From a virus: DNA of 36,378 nt. Under the pieces are notes generated by a model that made no database searches, was not told the origin of the DNA, and saw nothing but the letters and a program-made list of their open reading frames with translations. The position numbers and the translations under genes were made by a program. Each line of letters begins with the position of its first letter. The first letter of the stretch is position 1. Positions 7,714-15,557 of this stretch are shown piece after piece. The stretch lies in IMG/VR virus record IMGVR_UViG_3300027861_001745, positions 1 through 36,378 of that record. One strand, 5' to 3'.

Positions 7714-7764
7714 TTATCTCCTTTTTTTAAGTAACTTTTTTAGTTTTTTGATTAGTTTTTTCAT
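7714..7764 (-). CDS. Tiny cationic amphipathic peptide, 16 aa
   Basis: The frame reads MKKLIKKLKKLLKKRR, with ten positive charges and Leu/Ile at i, i+3/i+4 spacing: an ideal cationic amphipathic helix. AAGGA lies 5 nt upstream of its ATG. Its last codons (AAA AGG AGA TAA) are also the ribosome site of the 432-aa ejection gene, whose ATG follows 2 nt after the stop. So it may be an upstream ORF whose translation tunes the next gene, or a real membrane- or nucleic-acid-binding peptide. Too short for homology. Confidence 0.5.
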   Translation of the reverse strand: MKKLIKKLKKLLKKRR

Positions 7765-7789
7765 ATATTCCTTTTTAATTTTCTTATAT

Positions 7790-8884
7790 TTAATTCAATT
7801 TATAAGTTAAATCTGCAAGAACATTATCTGTACTAGCCCAAGTCCAGGGGTTTTGATAATCAATCTCTGTGGCTGAACCATATTCATAAATATTAAAACC
7901 TGTTGACGAATTATCTACTGGAGCTCCAATTTCCCTACTAGTTCCAGCATCTCTCATGTGAGCTATTCCTATAACTTGACCCGCTACAACAGCTTCATTA
8001 GTAACTGGTAAACTAAAAGAAAAAGTACCACTTCCGAAATTAGTTGTTGATCCAAAACTAATTCCAATAATTGCGTGAACAGTTCTACCATTTATAGAAA
8101 AATAACTTGTTTGAGTTAAATTTCCAGCATCAACACCTGTTCCACTAAATACACAAGTGTAATTAAAATAACTAGGAAACCCTATTGGGCTTGTAGCATG
8201 AGAGTAATAATTGGCTGTGATGGCTGCATTAGCAACTGTGTAATCTGTTCCACCTGTAACTGTCAAAACCGTATCAGCAATACTTGTTACATAGAAATAC
8301 TTAACCGTGGTCTGAGTAAGTTTAATCTTATCACCTTTAGCATATTTAGCTGCTGCTCCAGATGGAACGGTAATTGTAGTAGCAGAGGCATAAGTCCAAG
8401 TTTCATTAGCACTTATCCAACCATCATAATTAACAAGTGTTCCAATATTTGCAGTTGTAATAGTCGCACTAGAAATAAAACCACTATTTATATTTGCAGT
8501 TGTAATAGTCGCACTAGAAATAATCGTATGAGTCCCATCAGTGTCATGCTCTGCGTTGATTGCATCTCGTTGATCATTCCACATTCCTACTGTTAGTACA
8601 GGTTCTACTAAAGCTCCGTCGCTGTGAGATCTAGCTGTTGAGCTATCATCACCCCTGGTAACTCCAGTCAAATCACTTCCAGAAATTCCTGTATAACTAA
8701 TTTCCTCTCTTAGAGTAGGAGTATCATTTCCATTAGAATCTTGTCTATCTATTACAAGATACCCTGGAGATTGAAGTCCTGTTACTGAGTTAAGTGTAAA
8801 CGTATCTACACTATCGTTAATTGCTCCGTTCAACGAAGTTGAACTAAAGTTTGATGTGGGAGCTTTAAATAAACCTGCTGACAT
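7790..8884 (-). CDS. Tail fibre/receptor-binding protein, 364 aa
   Basis: Rich in Thr, Ser, Ile and Gly with little Cys, as beta-structured fibres are. Residues 1-100 form a head domain (LQSPGYLVIDRQDSNGNDTP). Residues about 120-150 carry a duplicated repeat, SATITTANI, encoded by a 34-bp direct repeat (8445-8478 and 8490-8523). The C-terminal 130 residues look like a jelly-roll binding domain. It follows the nozzle gene by 2 bases, the usual place for a fibre attached to the tail tip. Receptor binding is inferred. GAAAGGG lies 7 nt before the ATG. Confidence 0.6.
   Translation of the reverse strand: MSAGLFKAPTSNFSSTSLNGAINDSVDTFTLNSVTGLQSPGYLVIDRQDSNGNDTPTLREEISYTGISGSDLTGVTRGDDSSTARSHSDGALVEPVLTVGMWNDQRDAINAEHDTDGTHTIISSATITTANINSGFISSATITTANIGTLVNYDGWISANETWTYASATTITVPSGAAAKYAKGDKIKLTQTTVKYFYVTSIADTVLTVTGGTDYTVANAAITANYYSHATSPIGFPSYFNYTCVFSGTGVDAGNLTQTSYFSINGRTVHAIIGISFGSTTNFGSGTFSFSLPVTNEAVVAGQVIGIAHMRDAGTSREIGAPVDNSSTGFNIYEYGSATEIDYQNPWTWASTDNVLADLTYKLN
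8445..8523 (-). repeat. 34-bp direct repeat inside the fibre gene
   Basis: Two identical 34-bp copies (8445-8478, 8490-8523), separated by 11 bp, encode the repeated SATITTANI element of the fibre stalk. Identity at the DNA level suggests recent duplication; the copy number could change by recombination and alter fibre length. Confidence 0.85.
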
Positions 8885-8886
8885 AA

Positions 8887-10821
8887 TTAAACCCTTTCAC
8901 TTGCTGGCAAGAAACCTAAACCAAGAGGTCTTGCCCTACTATTTAATGATAAAAATTCATAATTATCGTTCCTATTATTAGTGGTGATAATTACTTGCAT
9001 ATTTCTTGCTACTTTATTTAGTTTGGTGTGTCGGTAAATTTCAGTAATATCAGTTGCTCCACCCGTCTCAGGTGAATCAGCCCATTGAGTATTACCCCAA
9101 AGAAAAGATCCCCATCCTGCAGAACCTGCGGTTGGACTAATTGCAAACGATTTAGCTGTTGTTACCTGCCCATTTCTTTCCTGTAATCTAATATCTAAAT
9201 TAACTGTTCCTTGTACGTTTCTAAATAACGTGAATATCTCTTTTATGTTCTTAAACCTCGCCCAATCCCCAAAATCGGCTTTTTGTGTTCTTAGACTTGT
9301 GGCGATAGCTGTTCCATTATCATCTCCATAGGCATCGTCATATTTAATTACATAAGCTGAATCATCTGATCCATAAAGTAAGTGTTCATCACCAGAAGAA
9401 TCATAATAAATATGAAAAATATTAGCATCTTTAGTCCAGGGACCCATCCATGCTAAACGTTCACGATCATAAACCATTGTTTTATTTTTACCTGGGAAAG
9501 AAATCCCATACTTAGAATCTTTATAAAAAGCTACTGCATTCTTCTTTTGTGTAATAGTTAAATTATCAAAGAATGGTCTAATCTTAGCTGAAATTTCATT
9601 AGTTCTTAAAACATCAAAGAAATTAGGTTCTCTTCCCAACGCATAAACTCCTTTACGAGTTAAGAAGAAGACATCATTTTCTACTGCTACGATTGACCGA
9701 GGTGCAATACACCCATGAGAAGCGGTAATCAGTTTCGCTGTTGGTTGTGTAATTGTAAAATTGCCAGCAGCTTGTTGAGCTAAGGTAACTTGCCAAATAG
9801 ATCTCTCTTTAAAGACGATAATCTTATTCTCAAACACTCCAAGTCCTGTGATGTCATCACCAGAATCTTGTTCAATGTTAATACTATTACCACCATAGGA
9901 GATGTCTGTTTTTTCATGTCCAGTTGGTGCTTTTCCTGAAATAACTACCTTAGAGGGATCATTGACAATCCCCGCATAAATTAACCTGTCTTCAAACCTA
10001 ACCACAAACTTAGCATTAACTCCACCAGTTGTATCTGCTGTCTGAGGATAACCAAACTCACTTTGTACTGCTGTACCATCATCAACTAAGGTAGTGGCAG
10101 TTGCATCAGCCCATTTCAGCCATCTCTCATCACCAGCTTTACGCCCATAAATGTTATATCCAGCAAGAACTCCAGACACCGCCGAGACTGCTGTCCAACT
10201 TAACTGAATAGATCCAAATGACGGGTCTGAGGGTTGATTGGCAAGAATAAAAGGATCAGAAGCTAGGGTCTCTCCAACAGTGTTAATTGCTGAAATCCTG
10301 TAAGACATGGTGTGAGTACCAGACACCCCTGAAATGCCTGTAGCAAATAGGTCTGCAGGAATAGCAATCGTTGGATTTGAATATAGGGTTGGATTAGAGT
10401 ATTTTGTTACTTCCCTTTCTCCATTAACGATAAAAATATCATCATTTAATTGAGCCATGTAGGCGTTATATCCAGAAGCCCATGAAGCACCAGTGACTAT
10501 TGAGTAACTAGCGTTTGACTTGGTAGTTAAAACCCCCTGGTCTGTGATAGCCAAGAGTTGATTGGTTCCATCCTTCTGATATAAGCCTTGTATTCCTCGT
10601 ACTGAACCTGTAGCAGCAGACAAAAAGTAATTAGCAGTACCCCACCTCTTAGTGGGGACTCCCTTACCTACTAAACGCAAATTATCTGCTTGCACAAGCT
10701 CACTATCATCTACTTCGTTTTCTTTTAGAAGTAGGTTTAATCCCTTACGGAAATTGTCCCAAGAAAGGTTCTTATCTTTAGCTGGTTTGAAGTCTGGTAG
10801 TTTTGTATTTAATTGAGCCAT
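8887..10821 (-). CDS. Tail nozzle / stabilisation protein (P22 gp10-like beta-propeller), 644 aa
   Basis: A beta-rich protein with repeating blades such as GLYQKDGTNQLLAITDQGVL, NDDIFIVNGERE, ENKIIVFKERSIWQV and NDVFFLTRKGVYALG. This pattern is typical of the propeller nozzle proteins that close the short tail of P22-like and T7-like podoviruses. Residues about 165-265 (TMSYRISAINTVGETLASDP to WADATATTLVDDG) look like an inserted fibronectin-III/Ig-like domain, probably surface exposed. It follows the adaptor gene without a gap (GGGGGAAATAG precedes the ATG). Position between adaptor and fibre supports the assignment. Confidence 0.7.
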   Translation of the reverse strand: MAQLNTKLPDFKPAKDKNLSWDNFRKGLNLLLKENEVDDSELVQADNLRLVGKGVPTKRWGTANYFLSAATGSVRGIQGLYQKDGTNQLLAITDQGVLTTKSNASYSIVTGASWASGYNAYMAQLNDDIFIVNGEREVTKYSNPTLYSNPTIAIPADLFATGISGVSGTHTMSYRISAINTVGETLASDPFILANQPSDPSFGSIQLSWTAVSAVSGVLAGYNIYGRKAGDERWLKWADATATTLVDDGTAVQSEFGYPQTADTTGGVNAKFVVRFEDRLIYAGIVNDPSKVVISGKAPTGHEKTDISYGGNSINIEQDSGDDITGLGVFENKIIVFKERSIWQVTLAQQAAGNFTITQPTAKLITASHGCIAPRSIVAVENDVFFLTRKGVYALGREPNFFDVLRTNEISAKIRPFFDNLTITQKKNAVAFYKDSKYGISFPGKNKTMVYDRERLAWMGPWTKDANIFHIYYDSSGDEHLLYGSDDSAYVIKYDDAYGDDNGTAIATSLRTQKADFGDWARFKNIKEIFTLFRNVQGTVNLDIRLQERNGQVTTAKSFAISPTAGSAGWGSFLWGNTQWADSPETGGATDITEIYRHTKLNKVARNMQVIITTNNRNDNYEFLSLNSRARPLGLGFLPASERV

Positions 10822-11511
10822 CTATTTCCCCCACCTGAAGCCAAAGCTTCTCTCGTCGGTTGTCCTAACCCGACGATCATAAGCAGCTTCCGATGGAGTA
10901 AACTCAAATTCAAGCATATTCTGTAAAATCAAATTAGCTTCCACCTTTGCTGCCTGGAATCTAGCATCTTCTTGTGATTCCCACACATCAGCAATTACTC
11001 CCTGAATAAGATATTCTGGGTTCGGGCAAACCACTACGTTTGCGGGAGAAGCGTGAGATGTGGGCGTTGAAAAGTAGAGAACCTTAATTGAAGCACCACT
11101 TGCAAGTAGTCCGCTAGTTGTAGATGGATTAACCACCATGTTGTATCCCAAGAGGGGATTACCTAGAATCTTTACATACTTGTCTGAAGTGCTGAAATTA
11201 CCCTCGTCTTGAGGTCTTATCTCTGTAAACTGTGCAGTGTTAGATCCGTCATAAGTTATCTTTGGATAAACAGCCAAAGATCTAAAATCGGCAGGCAGAG
11301 AGATAGATGTGTTGCCAGTACTGGTAGAAGCGATTGAATTATACTCCCTTGTAAGAGCATCCCACTTCCCCGTCTCAGCCCACATCCTCTCTCTGCGATT
11401 GATGTAATTTAATCTCAAAGAATAATCAGAGGTAGAAATATTATCAGTATCTTGATCCTGATCTACTACTCCGGCTATTCGTGATTGAATGTTATCAATT
11501 GTTACTGCCAT
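10822..11511 (-). CDS. Head-tail adaptor (P22 gp4 / SU10-adaptor-like), 229 aa
   Basis: Residues 1-60 are helical (DYSLRLNYINRRERMWAETG), the middle is beta-rich, and the C-terminal 60 residues are helical with a repeated Glu/Arg pattern (YLIQGVIADVWESQEDARFQ). This helix-beta-helix layout, with a length of about 230, is that of the adaptor ring that docks on a P22-type portal and carries the nozzle. The gene directly precedes the nozzle gene. AAGGA lies 5 nt before its ATG. Family assignment is by layout and context, not by a single motif. Confidence 0.65.
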   Translation of the reverse strand: MAVTIDNIQSRIAGVVDQDQDTDNISTSDYSLRLNYINRRERMWAETGKWDALTREYNSIASTSTGNTSISLPADFRSLAVYPKITYDGSNTAQFTEIRPQDEGNFSTSDKYVKILGNPLLGYNMVVNPSTTSGLLASGASIKVLYFSTPTSHASPANVVVCPNPEYLIQGVIADVWESQEDARFQAAKVEANLILQNMLEFEFTPSEAAYDRRVRTTDERSFGFRWGK

Positions 11512-11523
11512 AAATTCCTTTTT

Positions 11524-11982
11524 TTAACCACCAACTGCGGTACCTGTTACAGCCGCATCTGGGTAGATTGGAATCCATCCGAATGTTCCATCAGCAACTA
11601 CTACCCTAATTCCATAAGTTCCTGCTGCACCACCTGTGGTTGCAAGAATAGTTGCAAGTCCTTTAGCAGCATCAGTGCTGAAGGTCATACTGGCACCACT
11701 TGCTACTGAAGCACCTCTAATATCAACTGCGGTTACTGTTGCATTAGCTGCAAGAATAGCCCCATCTAAGTCAATGGTTGAAGTTTGTAGTGTGGTAGCA
11801 ACAAAAGCTCCTGCTGCAATATTTGCGTCAGCAATAGTGGCACCAGAAGACACCATTAAGTTGTCTACTGTAAGCCCTGGTCCAGTTGAGCTGTTGCTAA
11901 TATCTAGCACTGGAGTTGCTTCATTACCGATTACGTTTGCACCTGTATCGGCGTCTAGGTTTAAGACTGTTTTAAGAGCCAT
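11524..11982 (-). CDS. Beta-rich virion protein, 152 aa (fibre or decoration)
   Basis: Low in charge, rich in Ala, Thr, Val and Gly. Short repeats such as SGATIADANIAAGAFVATT and GAILAANATVTAVDIRGASV look like rungs of a parallel beta-helix or trimeric fibre. The last 40 residues (YGIRVVVADGTFGWIPIYPD) form a compact beta unit. An AAGGAGG site precedes the ATG. It lies between a 67-aa gene and the adaptor, so it is a structural protein, possibly a head fibre or decoration protein. The precise role is unknown. Confidence 0.6.
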   Translation of the reverse strand: MALKTVLNLDADTGANVIGNEATPVLDISNSSTGPGLTVDNLMVSSGATIADANIAAGAFVATTLQTSTIDLDGAILAANATVTAVDIRGASVASGASMTFSTDAAKGLATILATTGGAAGTYGIRVVVADGTFGWIPIYPDAAVTGTAVGG

Positions 11983-12001
11983 TTCTCCTCCTTATTAATT
12001 A

Positions 12002-12205
12002 TTACAACGCGTCAATCGCGTCATTGTATATTTTTTCGTATGTTTGTCCTGTGTCACCAATCTTTCCTTTAATCTCACTTCTGCGGTTAGTTCCAAACGC
12101 TGCCATGTTCTGATCTGAAAGATAAATAGAAGTATCTGAGTTAGCAGCCTGTAAAACTGTAACCTTCTTCTCGTTTGACCTAGTTTCTGTTGAATAATCC
12201 ACCAT
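12002..12205 (-). CDS. Small protein, 67 aa, first gene of the adaptor/nozzle unit
   Basis: A 67-aa hydrophilic protein beginning MVDYSTETRSNEKKVTVLQA, predicted alpha/beta. No domain is recognised. Its ATG follows the U-tract of a terminator-like hairpin by five bases and there is no Shine-Dalgarno sequence. I preferred this frame to an overlapping 76-aa frame (11995-12225), which starts inside the hairpin and has poor composition. Being the first gene after the best promoter in the window, it may mark the start of the adaptor-nozzle-fibre-ejection transcription unit. Small virion or assembly protein is the best guess. Confidence 0.65.
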   Translation of the reverse strand: MVDYSTETRSNEKKVTVLQAANSDTSIYLSDQNMAAFGTNRRSEIKGKIGDTGQTYEKIYNDAIDAL

Positions 12206-12243
12206 ATATAAAAAAAGAGACCCACTGTTATTAGCGGATCTCT
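12206..12243 (-). promoter_or_regulatory. Terminator-like hairpin abutting an ATG
   Basis: Minus-strand RNA: a 10-bp stem with two G-U pairs (234-243 against 216-225 of the 12.2 kb region), an 8-nt loop, then seven U, AUAU and the AUG at 12205. It has the form of an intrinsic terminator, but the promoter at 12274 lies upstream of it and the gene downstream, so it would have to be read through. GAAAAGG (12245-12251) lies one base before the stem. Confidence 0.7.
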
Positions 12244-12273
12244 GCCTTTTCTGCTAGAAATCTTTATTATTTA

Positions 12274-12302
12274 ATTATAGGTAAGCTACTTACTCTTGTC
12301 AA
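12274..12302 (-). promoter_or_regulatory. Perfect-consensus sigma70/sigmaA promoter
   Basis: Minus strand: TTGACA (12297-12302), 17-nt spacer, TATAAT (12274-12279); both boxes match consensus exactly. The leader of about 62 nt carries GAAAAGG and the hairpin in front of the 67-aa gene. It would drive the adaptor, nozzle, fibre and ejection genes. Confidence 0.85.
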
Positions 12303-12303
12303 G

Positions 12304-12378
12304 CTATTCATAAACTATCGTGACCGCTGCACTATTAGCTATTGTTAGTCTTAATCCATCATTGACATAGCTTCCCTT
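12304..12378 (-). pseudogene. C-terminal remnant of a fibre gene
   Basis: An open frame with no start codon reads SYVNDGLRLTIANSAAVTIV then YE and a stop. It closely parallels the last residues of the 502-aa fibre protein that ends just upstream (FSNGLAIKVSVDVCNVLVIY, E, stop). It therefore looks like the leftover 3' end of an older or duplicated fibre gene, stranded after exchange of the rest. It cannot be expressed as a protein by itself. The identification rests on the shared N-G-L...V.V.YE-stop pattern in the right frame and place. Confidence 0.6.
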
Positions 12379-12382
12379 CTAT

Positions 12383-13891
12383 TTATTCATAAATTACTAA
12401 AACATTACACACATCAACAGAAACCTTTATTGCTAAACCATTACTAAATGGTAAACCAAAGAGGTCTACTGGAAGTGGAGCATAATCTGTTTTAGCTTTT
12501 ATTCCACCACTTGACCAAAGCAATGTATCTGCATCTGAAGTTCCGTCATAAAAATCAATCTCAGTATCATCTGCTACACCACTAATAACAATCCCCTTTA
12601 CCACTCCTGCTCCATATTTACAAATTGTGGTGTTGGCATCTCCAATGATAAACTTACTTGTTTGGTTAGTAGTTAGCTCACCCTCTCTTGCTATATACAT
12701 ACCGACTGATTCAAAAGAAACATCAGTTGCACCAGAAGTATTAAGGTTTTCAATGGTAATAGGTAGAGTCATAAAGTATGACTGATGAGCTCCTGCTTTT
12801 TTATGCAGTAGTTCACCGTTTACATAGAAGAAAACAGCTAGTGGGGTATATTCTATTGAAAGTTTGTAGTATGTATCTGCTGTTGGTGTCCAAATAGCAC
12901 CCATGTTTCCATTAAAAGAACCACTAGCAACTGAACTAACTGTTCCTTCATTGGCTCTTGAGTTCACACTAAATGTAGCGTTACTTAATTCAAAATAGAA
13001 ACCATCAACAGGTGTGTTGACATCAGCGGTCGTGGTATAAGCTCCAACTCGTCTAATGTTGTTTTCTGTATATGCTGTCTTAAAGTTAAACCCACCTTCA
13101 AACATCATAGCTGAACCAGCGACAAACCTTGCTTTTCTTACACTTGTATATTTAGCTGAACTTGCTGCTGTGGTAGTAACGGCATTAGTGTGCAAATCTA
13201 TCTCTCCACCTACTTGAGTAATTGAACCACTAAGCAAACTTCCATCTGTCCAAAAGTTAGGGTCTAAGGTTACTCCATCAAAGTTAGTACCTACCATTCT
13301 GTAAACAGGGCTTACTGCTTGTTCATTGGTTGGGTTTATCCAAGCGTGCCTCTCTGAATTATGTCTACCAGTTAAAGTTGTTTCTGTCTTTAATCTAGCG
13401 TCATCACTTAATGAACTTGGTAGAGGTGTAGCAATAGGGCATAAAACTCCCTGTAGTCTGAATGCTGTAGTAGCAATAGTTCCTTCATTTGTAACTCTAA
13501 TTCTCCAGTATGATTGAGTAGCTTGGACTGTTTCTCCTTGACCACCTTTTGAGGCGATGTAATCATAGTGATAGCTTATATCCCAATTTGTTCCATCAGG
13601 ACTTTGCTCAATATAAACTGTGCAGTTTTGGGTTGTATATAGACTCCACTGCAAGCCTACTACTCCGAGTGTAGATGTTTTTGTACCCTCAAATGTTGCT
13701 CCAGAAGCTAGGTTGGTTGTGCTTGAGTTGTTTGGGTCTGCCGTTACGTTTTGAGTTACGCTGATTGTCTCAAAGTTAACTACATTTCCAGACGAGTCTA
13801 CGTTAAACACCTTCTTACCAGGAACACCGCTTATGTGTGCGTGTTCTTCTAGATCTAGTTGTGGTTGTACGTTTCCTTTGTGGTCTATCAT
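12383..13891 (-). CDS. Fibre/adhesin with lectin-like domain, 502 aa
   Basis: Residues 1-40 (MIDHKGNVQPQLDLEEHAHI) form a short N-terminal attachment segment. About 45-155 is a beta domain (WSLYTTQNCTVYIEQSPDGT), and about 190-410 resembles a concanavalin/laminin-G-type jelly roll (DGFYFELSNATF, YKLSIEYTPLAVFFYVNGEL). The last 90 residues form a compact beta unit ending NVLVIYE. It probably binds a surface glycan. The ATG overlaps the TGA of the 124-aa gene. A stranded copy of its C-terminus lies just downstream (12304-12378), a sign of past exchange in this adhesin. Confidence 0.6.
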   Translation of the reverse strand: MIDHKGNVQPQLDLEEHAHISGVPGKKVFNVDSSGNVVNFETISVTQNVTADPNNSSTTNLASGATFEGTKTSTLGVVGLQWSLYTTQNCTVYIEQSPDGTNWDISYHYDYIASKGGQGETVQATQSYWRIRVTNEGTIATTAFRLQGVLCPIATPLPSSLSDDARLKTETTLTGRHNSERHAWINPTNEQAVSPVYRMVGTNFDGVTLDPNFWTDGSLLSGSITQVGGEIDLHTNAVTTTAASSAKYTSVRKARFVAGSAMMFEGGFNFKTAYTENNIRRVGAYTTTADVNTPVDGFYFELSNATFSVNSRANEGTVSSVASGSFNGNMGAIWTPTADTYYKLSIEYTPLAVFFYVNGELLHKKAGAHQSYFMTLPITIENLNTSGATDVSFESVGMYIAREGELTTNQTSKFIIGDANTTICKYGAGVVKGIVISGVADDTEIDFYDGTSDADTLLWSSGGIKAKTDYAPLPVDLFGLPFSNGLAIKVSVDVCNVLVIYE

Positions 13892-14262
13892 AGAATTAGG
13901 TTCTCCTTCTTCATCTGGAGCTCTGATTGTTTGGTATCTAGATTACTGTACATAACTAATTTTCTTAAAAGACCAGGACCTTTCTCTGTTGATCCCATCA
14001 TTCTTGCTGTTTCCATAATATGTTTTACTACCTTTGGTCCACCTGGCTCACCTGTAAAGTTTTTAGCCCATGCATATATCTTCTCCGCGTTCTCACCATC
14101 TCCATCAAATCCATGTTCAAATCCTAGTATGACTGCAAGTTCTTGTAAGTCTTGCATCTCGTTGATAGGCTTCTCATTACTACTCTGCTCTCGCTTATCT
14201 ATACGAGGTTCTTCCTTGACTTCCTTATCTACTGCTTCCTCTATTGGTACTCTGTCTGTCAT
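13888..14262 (-). CDS. Helical accessory protein, 124 aa, paralogue of the 15.5-16.1 kb gene
   Basis: The first 40 residues are charged and disordered; residues about 45-115 form a helical domain (AEKIYAWAKNFTGEPGGPKV, then ARMMGSTEKGPGLLRKLVMY). The same pattern, Y.W.K..., R..G.T.KG..L, LD, K.KE, occurs in the protein at 15548-16099, so the two share a domain. Both lie beside fibre genes, one at each end of the adhesin block, which suggests a linker or fibre-attachment subunit. Function otherwise unknown. The start overlaps the upstream stop as TAATG. Confidence 0.6.
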   Translation of the reverse strand: MTDRVPIEEAVDKEVKEEPRIDKREQSSNEKPINEMQDLQELAVILGFEHGFDGDGENAEKIYAWAKNFTGEPGGPKVVKHIMETARMMGSTEKGPGLLRKLVMYSNLDTKQSELQMKKENLIL

Positions 14263-14756
14263 TATTCTGTTCTTTTGAACATATAAGTTACAATATAAGG
14301 TTGTAAATTATTATGTGCTGTACCACTTCCAGTATTTTGATTAGTGGCAGTTTTATTAGCAGTTCCACCACTATCTCCGGTATAACCACTTCCATCATTT
14401 CCATAACGCATTGTGTTTGTAGTAGAACCCATATTAGTACCAGGATTTGATACTGTTACATTTTGATAAATAGTTCCCCTAGTATGATTATGAGCATCCT
14501 GAATATGAGTATGCTCTGCCAACTCAGCAGTAGATAAAGCGTGCGTTTTTTCTCCACCAGTTTCTTCAGAAACATCAAAATCAGCATCTCCAGAGTCTAA
14601 ACTGACAAGAGTTTTTCCTGCTCCAAATGTTGCCCAAGTTCCAAAACCAAATAAAGTACCTGGATTAGTAGATGCGGTAGAAATGTAAATAGAACCTATT
14701 GGATAAACTTTTTTTAGAATAGCTGTAACAGATTTTGTTATTGTATTACTTCCCAT
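14262..14756 (-). CDS. Tail-collar / gp10-C-like receptor-binding tip, 164 aa
   Basis: Begins with a short helix, then YPIGSIYISTASTNPGTLFG and FGTWATFGAGKTLVSLDSGD, the signature of the phage tail-collar / baseplate gp10-C-terminal fold. His-containing motifs HTH and HNH (about 82-92) and AHNNLQPYIVTYMFKR at the end are also typical; in T4 gp12, such His residues hold a metal ion on the trimer axis. It probably forms a trimeric tip that meets the cell surface. AAGGT lies 5 nt before the ATG. Confidence 0.75.
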   Translation of the reverse strand: MGSNTITKSVTAILKKVYPIGSIYISTASTNPGTLFGFGTWATFGAGKTLVSLDSGDADFDVSEETGGEKTHALSTAELAEHTHIQDAHNHTRGTIYQNVTVSNPGTNMGSTTNTMRYGNDGSGYTGDSGGTANKTATNQNTGSGTAHNNLQPYIVTYMFKRTE

Positions 14757-14765
14757 ATATTACCT

Positions 14766-15557
14766 TTATGTATAATAAACAAATCTAACACCTTCACCAT
14801 CTTCAGTGGAATCAATGTAGATATCTGATAGATTATCAATTTCAAGAGAATAAGTATCACCAGCATATAGAATTACTCCTGTGCCAGTCGCTTCAGTTGC
14901 ATCTACTCCAGTAAATCCTACTGCTATCAATCCTGTATTGTCTGTTTGTGCCTGAATATCTACCTTCTTACAAGCTGTTGATCCAGCTAAAGCCTCATCT
15001 GTTCCTGCTGTAGTGACTGTTTTAACTCCGTCTCCACCACCAGTTACATCATGTCCCACCCTACCGATAGCTGCTGTTCCTGTATCTAGGGTGATGGTTC
15101 CAGAATCAATAGTTACATTACCCTTCAATGCGATTGGATTTGTCACATCGGTAACTGCTGTGACTGTAGTAATAACACCACTATCTATGGTGACGTTGCC
15201 TTTAGTAGCAACAGCATTAGTAATGTCTGTCACTGAGGTAATTACACCGCTATCTATAGTTACATTACCTACTAATGAAGTTGGTTGTGTGGTTTGCCAG
15301 AACGTGCCTGATACTGGTTGAGTTACCCCAGACCCATCTACTGTTAAGGCAACTCCTCCATCTTCAACAGTTACGTTTCCTGAAAATGAAGTAACCCATG
15401 GGGTAGTCCCTTGCTCTACTGTTACATTTGCATTTGTTACAGCTTGAGTATTTACTATTGCATATATTGTGGCGGTTGATTTAACGATGCTGATGTTTTT
15501 GGCGTTGGCATTACCATCGTGTTCAACCCTGTCATATCCGTCTTTTGCTAATCCCAT
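14766..15557 (-). CDS. Repeat-containing fibre protein, 263 aa
   Basis: Composed of Val/Thr/Gly/Asp-rich beta repeats. The element GNVTIDSGVIT occurs three times (about residues 96-160, spaced 24-30 residues) with a related GNVTVEDG copy before them, and QPVSGTFWQTTQPTSLVGNV in the middle. Such repeats are common in phage fibre stalks. The C-terminal 90 residues form a separate beta domain ending GVRFVYYT. GGAG lies 7 nt before the ATG, which overlaps the preceding gene by 10 bases. Probably a stalk or a side fibre. Confidence 0.65.
   Translation of the reverse strand: MGLAKDGYDRVEHDGNANAKNISIVKSTATIYAIVNTQAVTNANVTVEQGTTPWVTSFSGNVTVEDGGVALTVDGSGVTQPVSGTFWQTTQPTSLVGNVTIDSGVITSVTDITNAVATKGNVTIDSGVITTVTAVTDVTNPIALKGNVTIDSGTITLDTGTAAIGRVGHDVTGGGDGVKTVTTAGTDEALAGSTACKKVDIQAQTDNTGLIAVGFTGVDATEATGTGVILYAGDTYSLEIDNLSDIYIDSTEDGEGVRFVYYT
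15115..15275 (-). repeat. Degenerate tandem repeats encoding GNVTIDSG units
   Basis: Three related units of about 70-90 bp encode GNVTIDSGVIT/GNVTIDSGTIT followed by variable Val/Thr linkers. They are diverged in DNA but conserved in protein, so they are older than the 34-bp repeat in the 7.8-8.9 kb fibre gene. Confidence 0.7.

Noticed and set aside
8198-8596. 132-aa Cys-rich plus-strand frame
   Set aside because: Antisense to the fibre gene; Cys/Ser/Asn richness reflects the Thr/Ala repeats of the opposite strand.
11995-12225. 76-aa frame over the 67-aa gene
   Set aside because: It begins inside the hairpin, has unlikely composition and no ribosome site; the 67-aa frame fits better.
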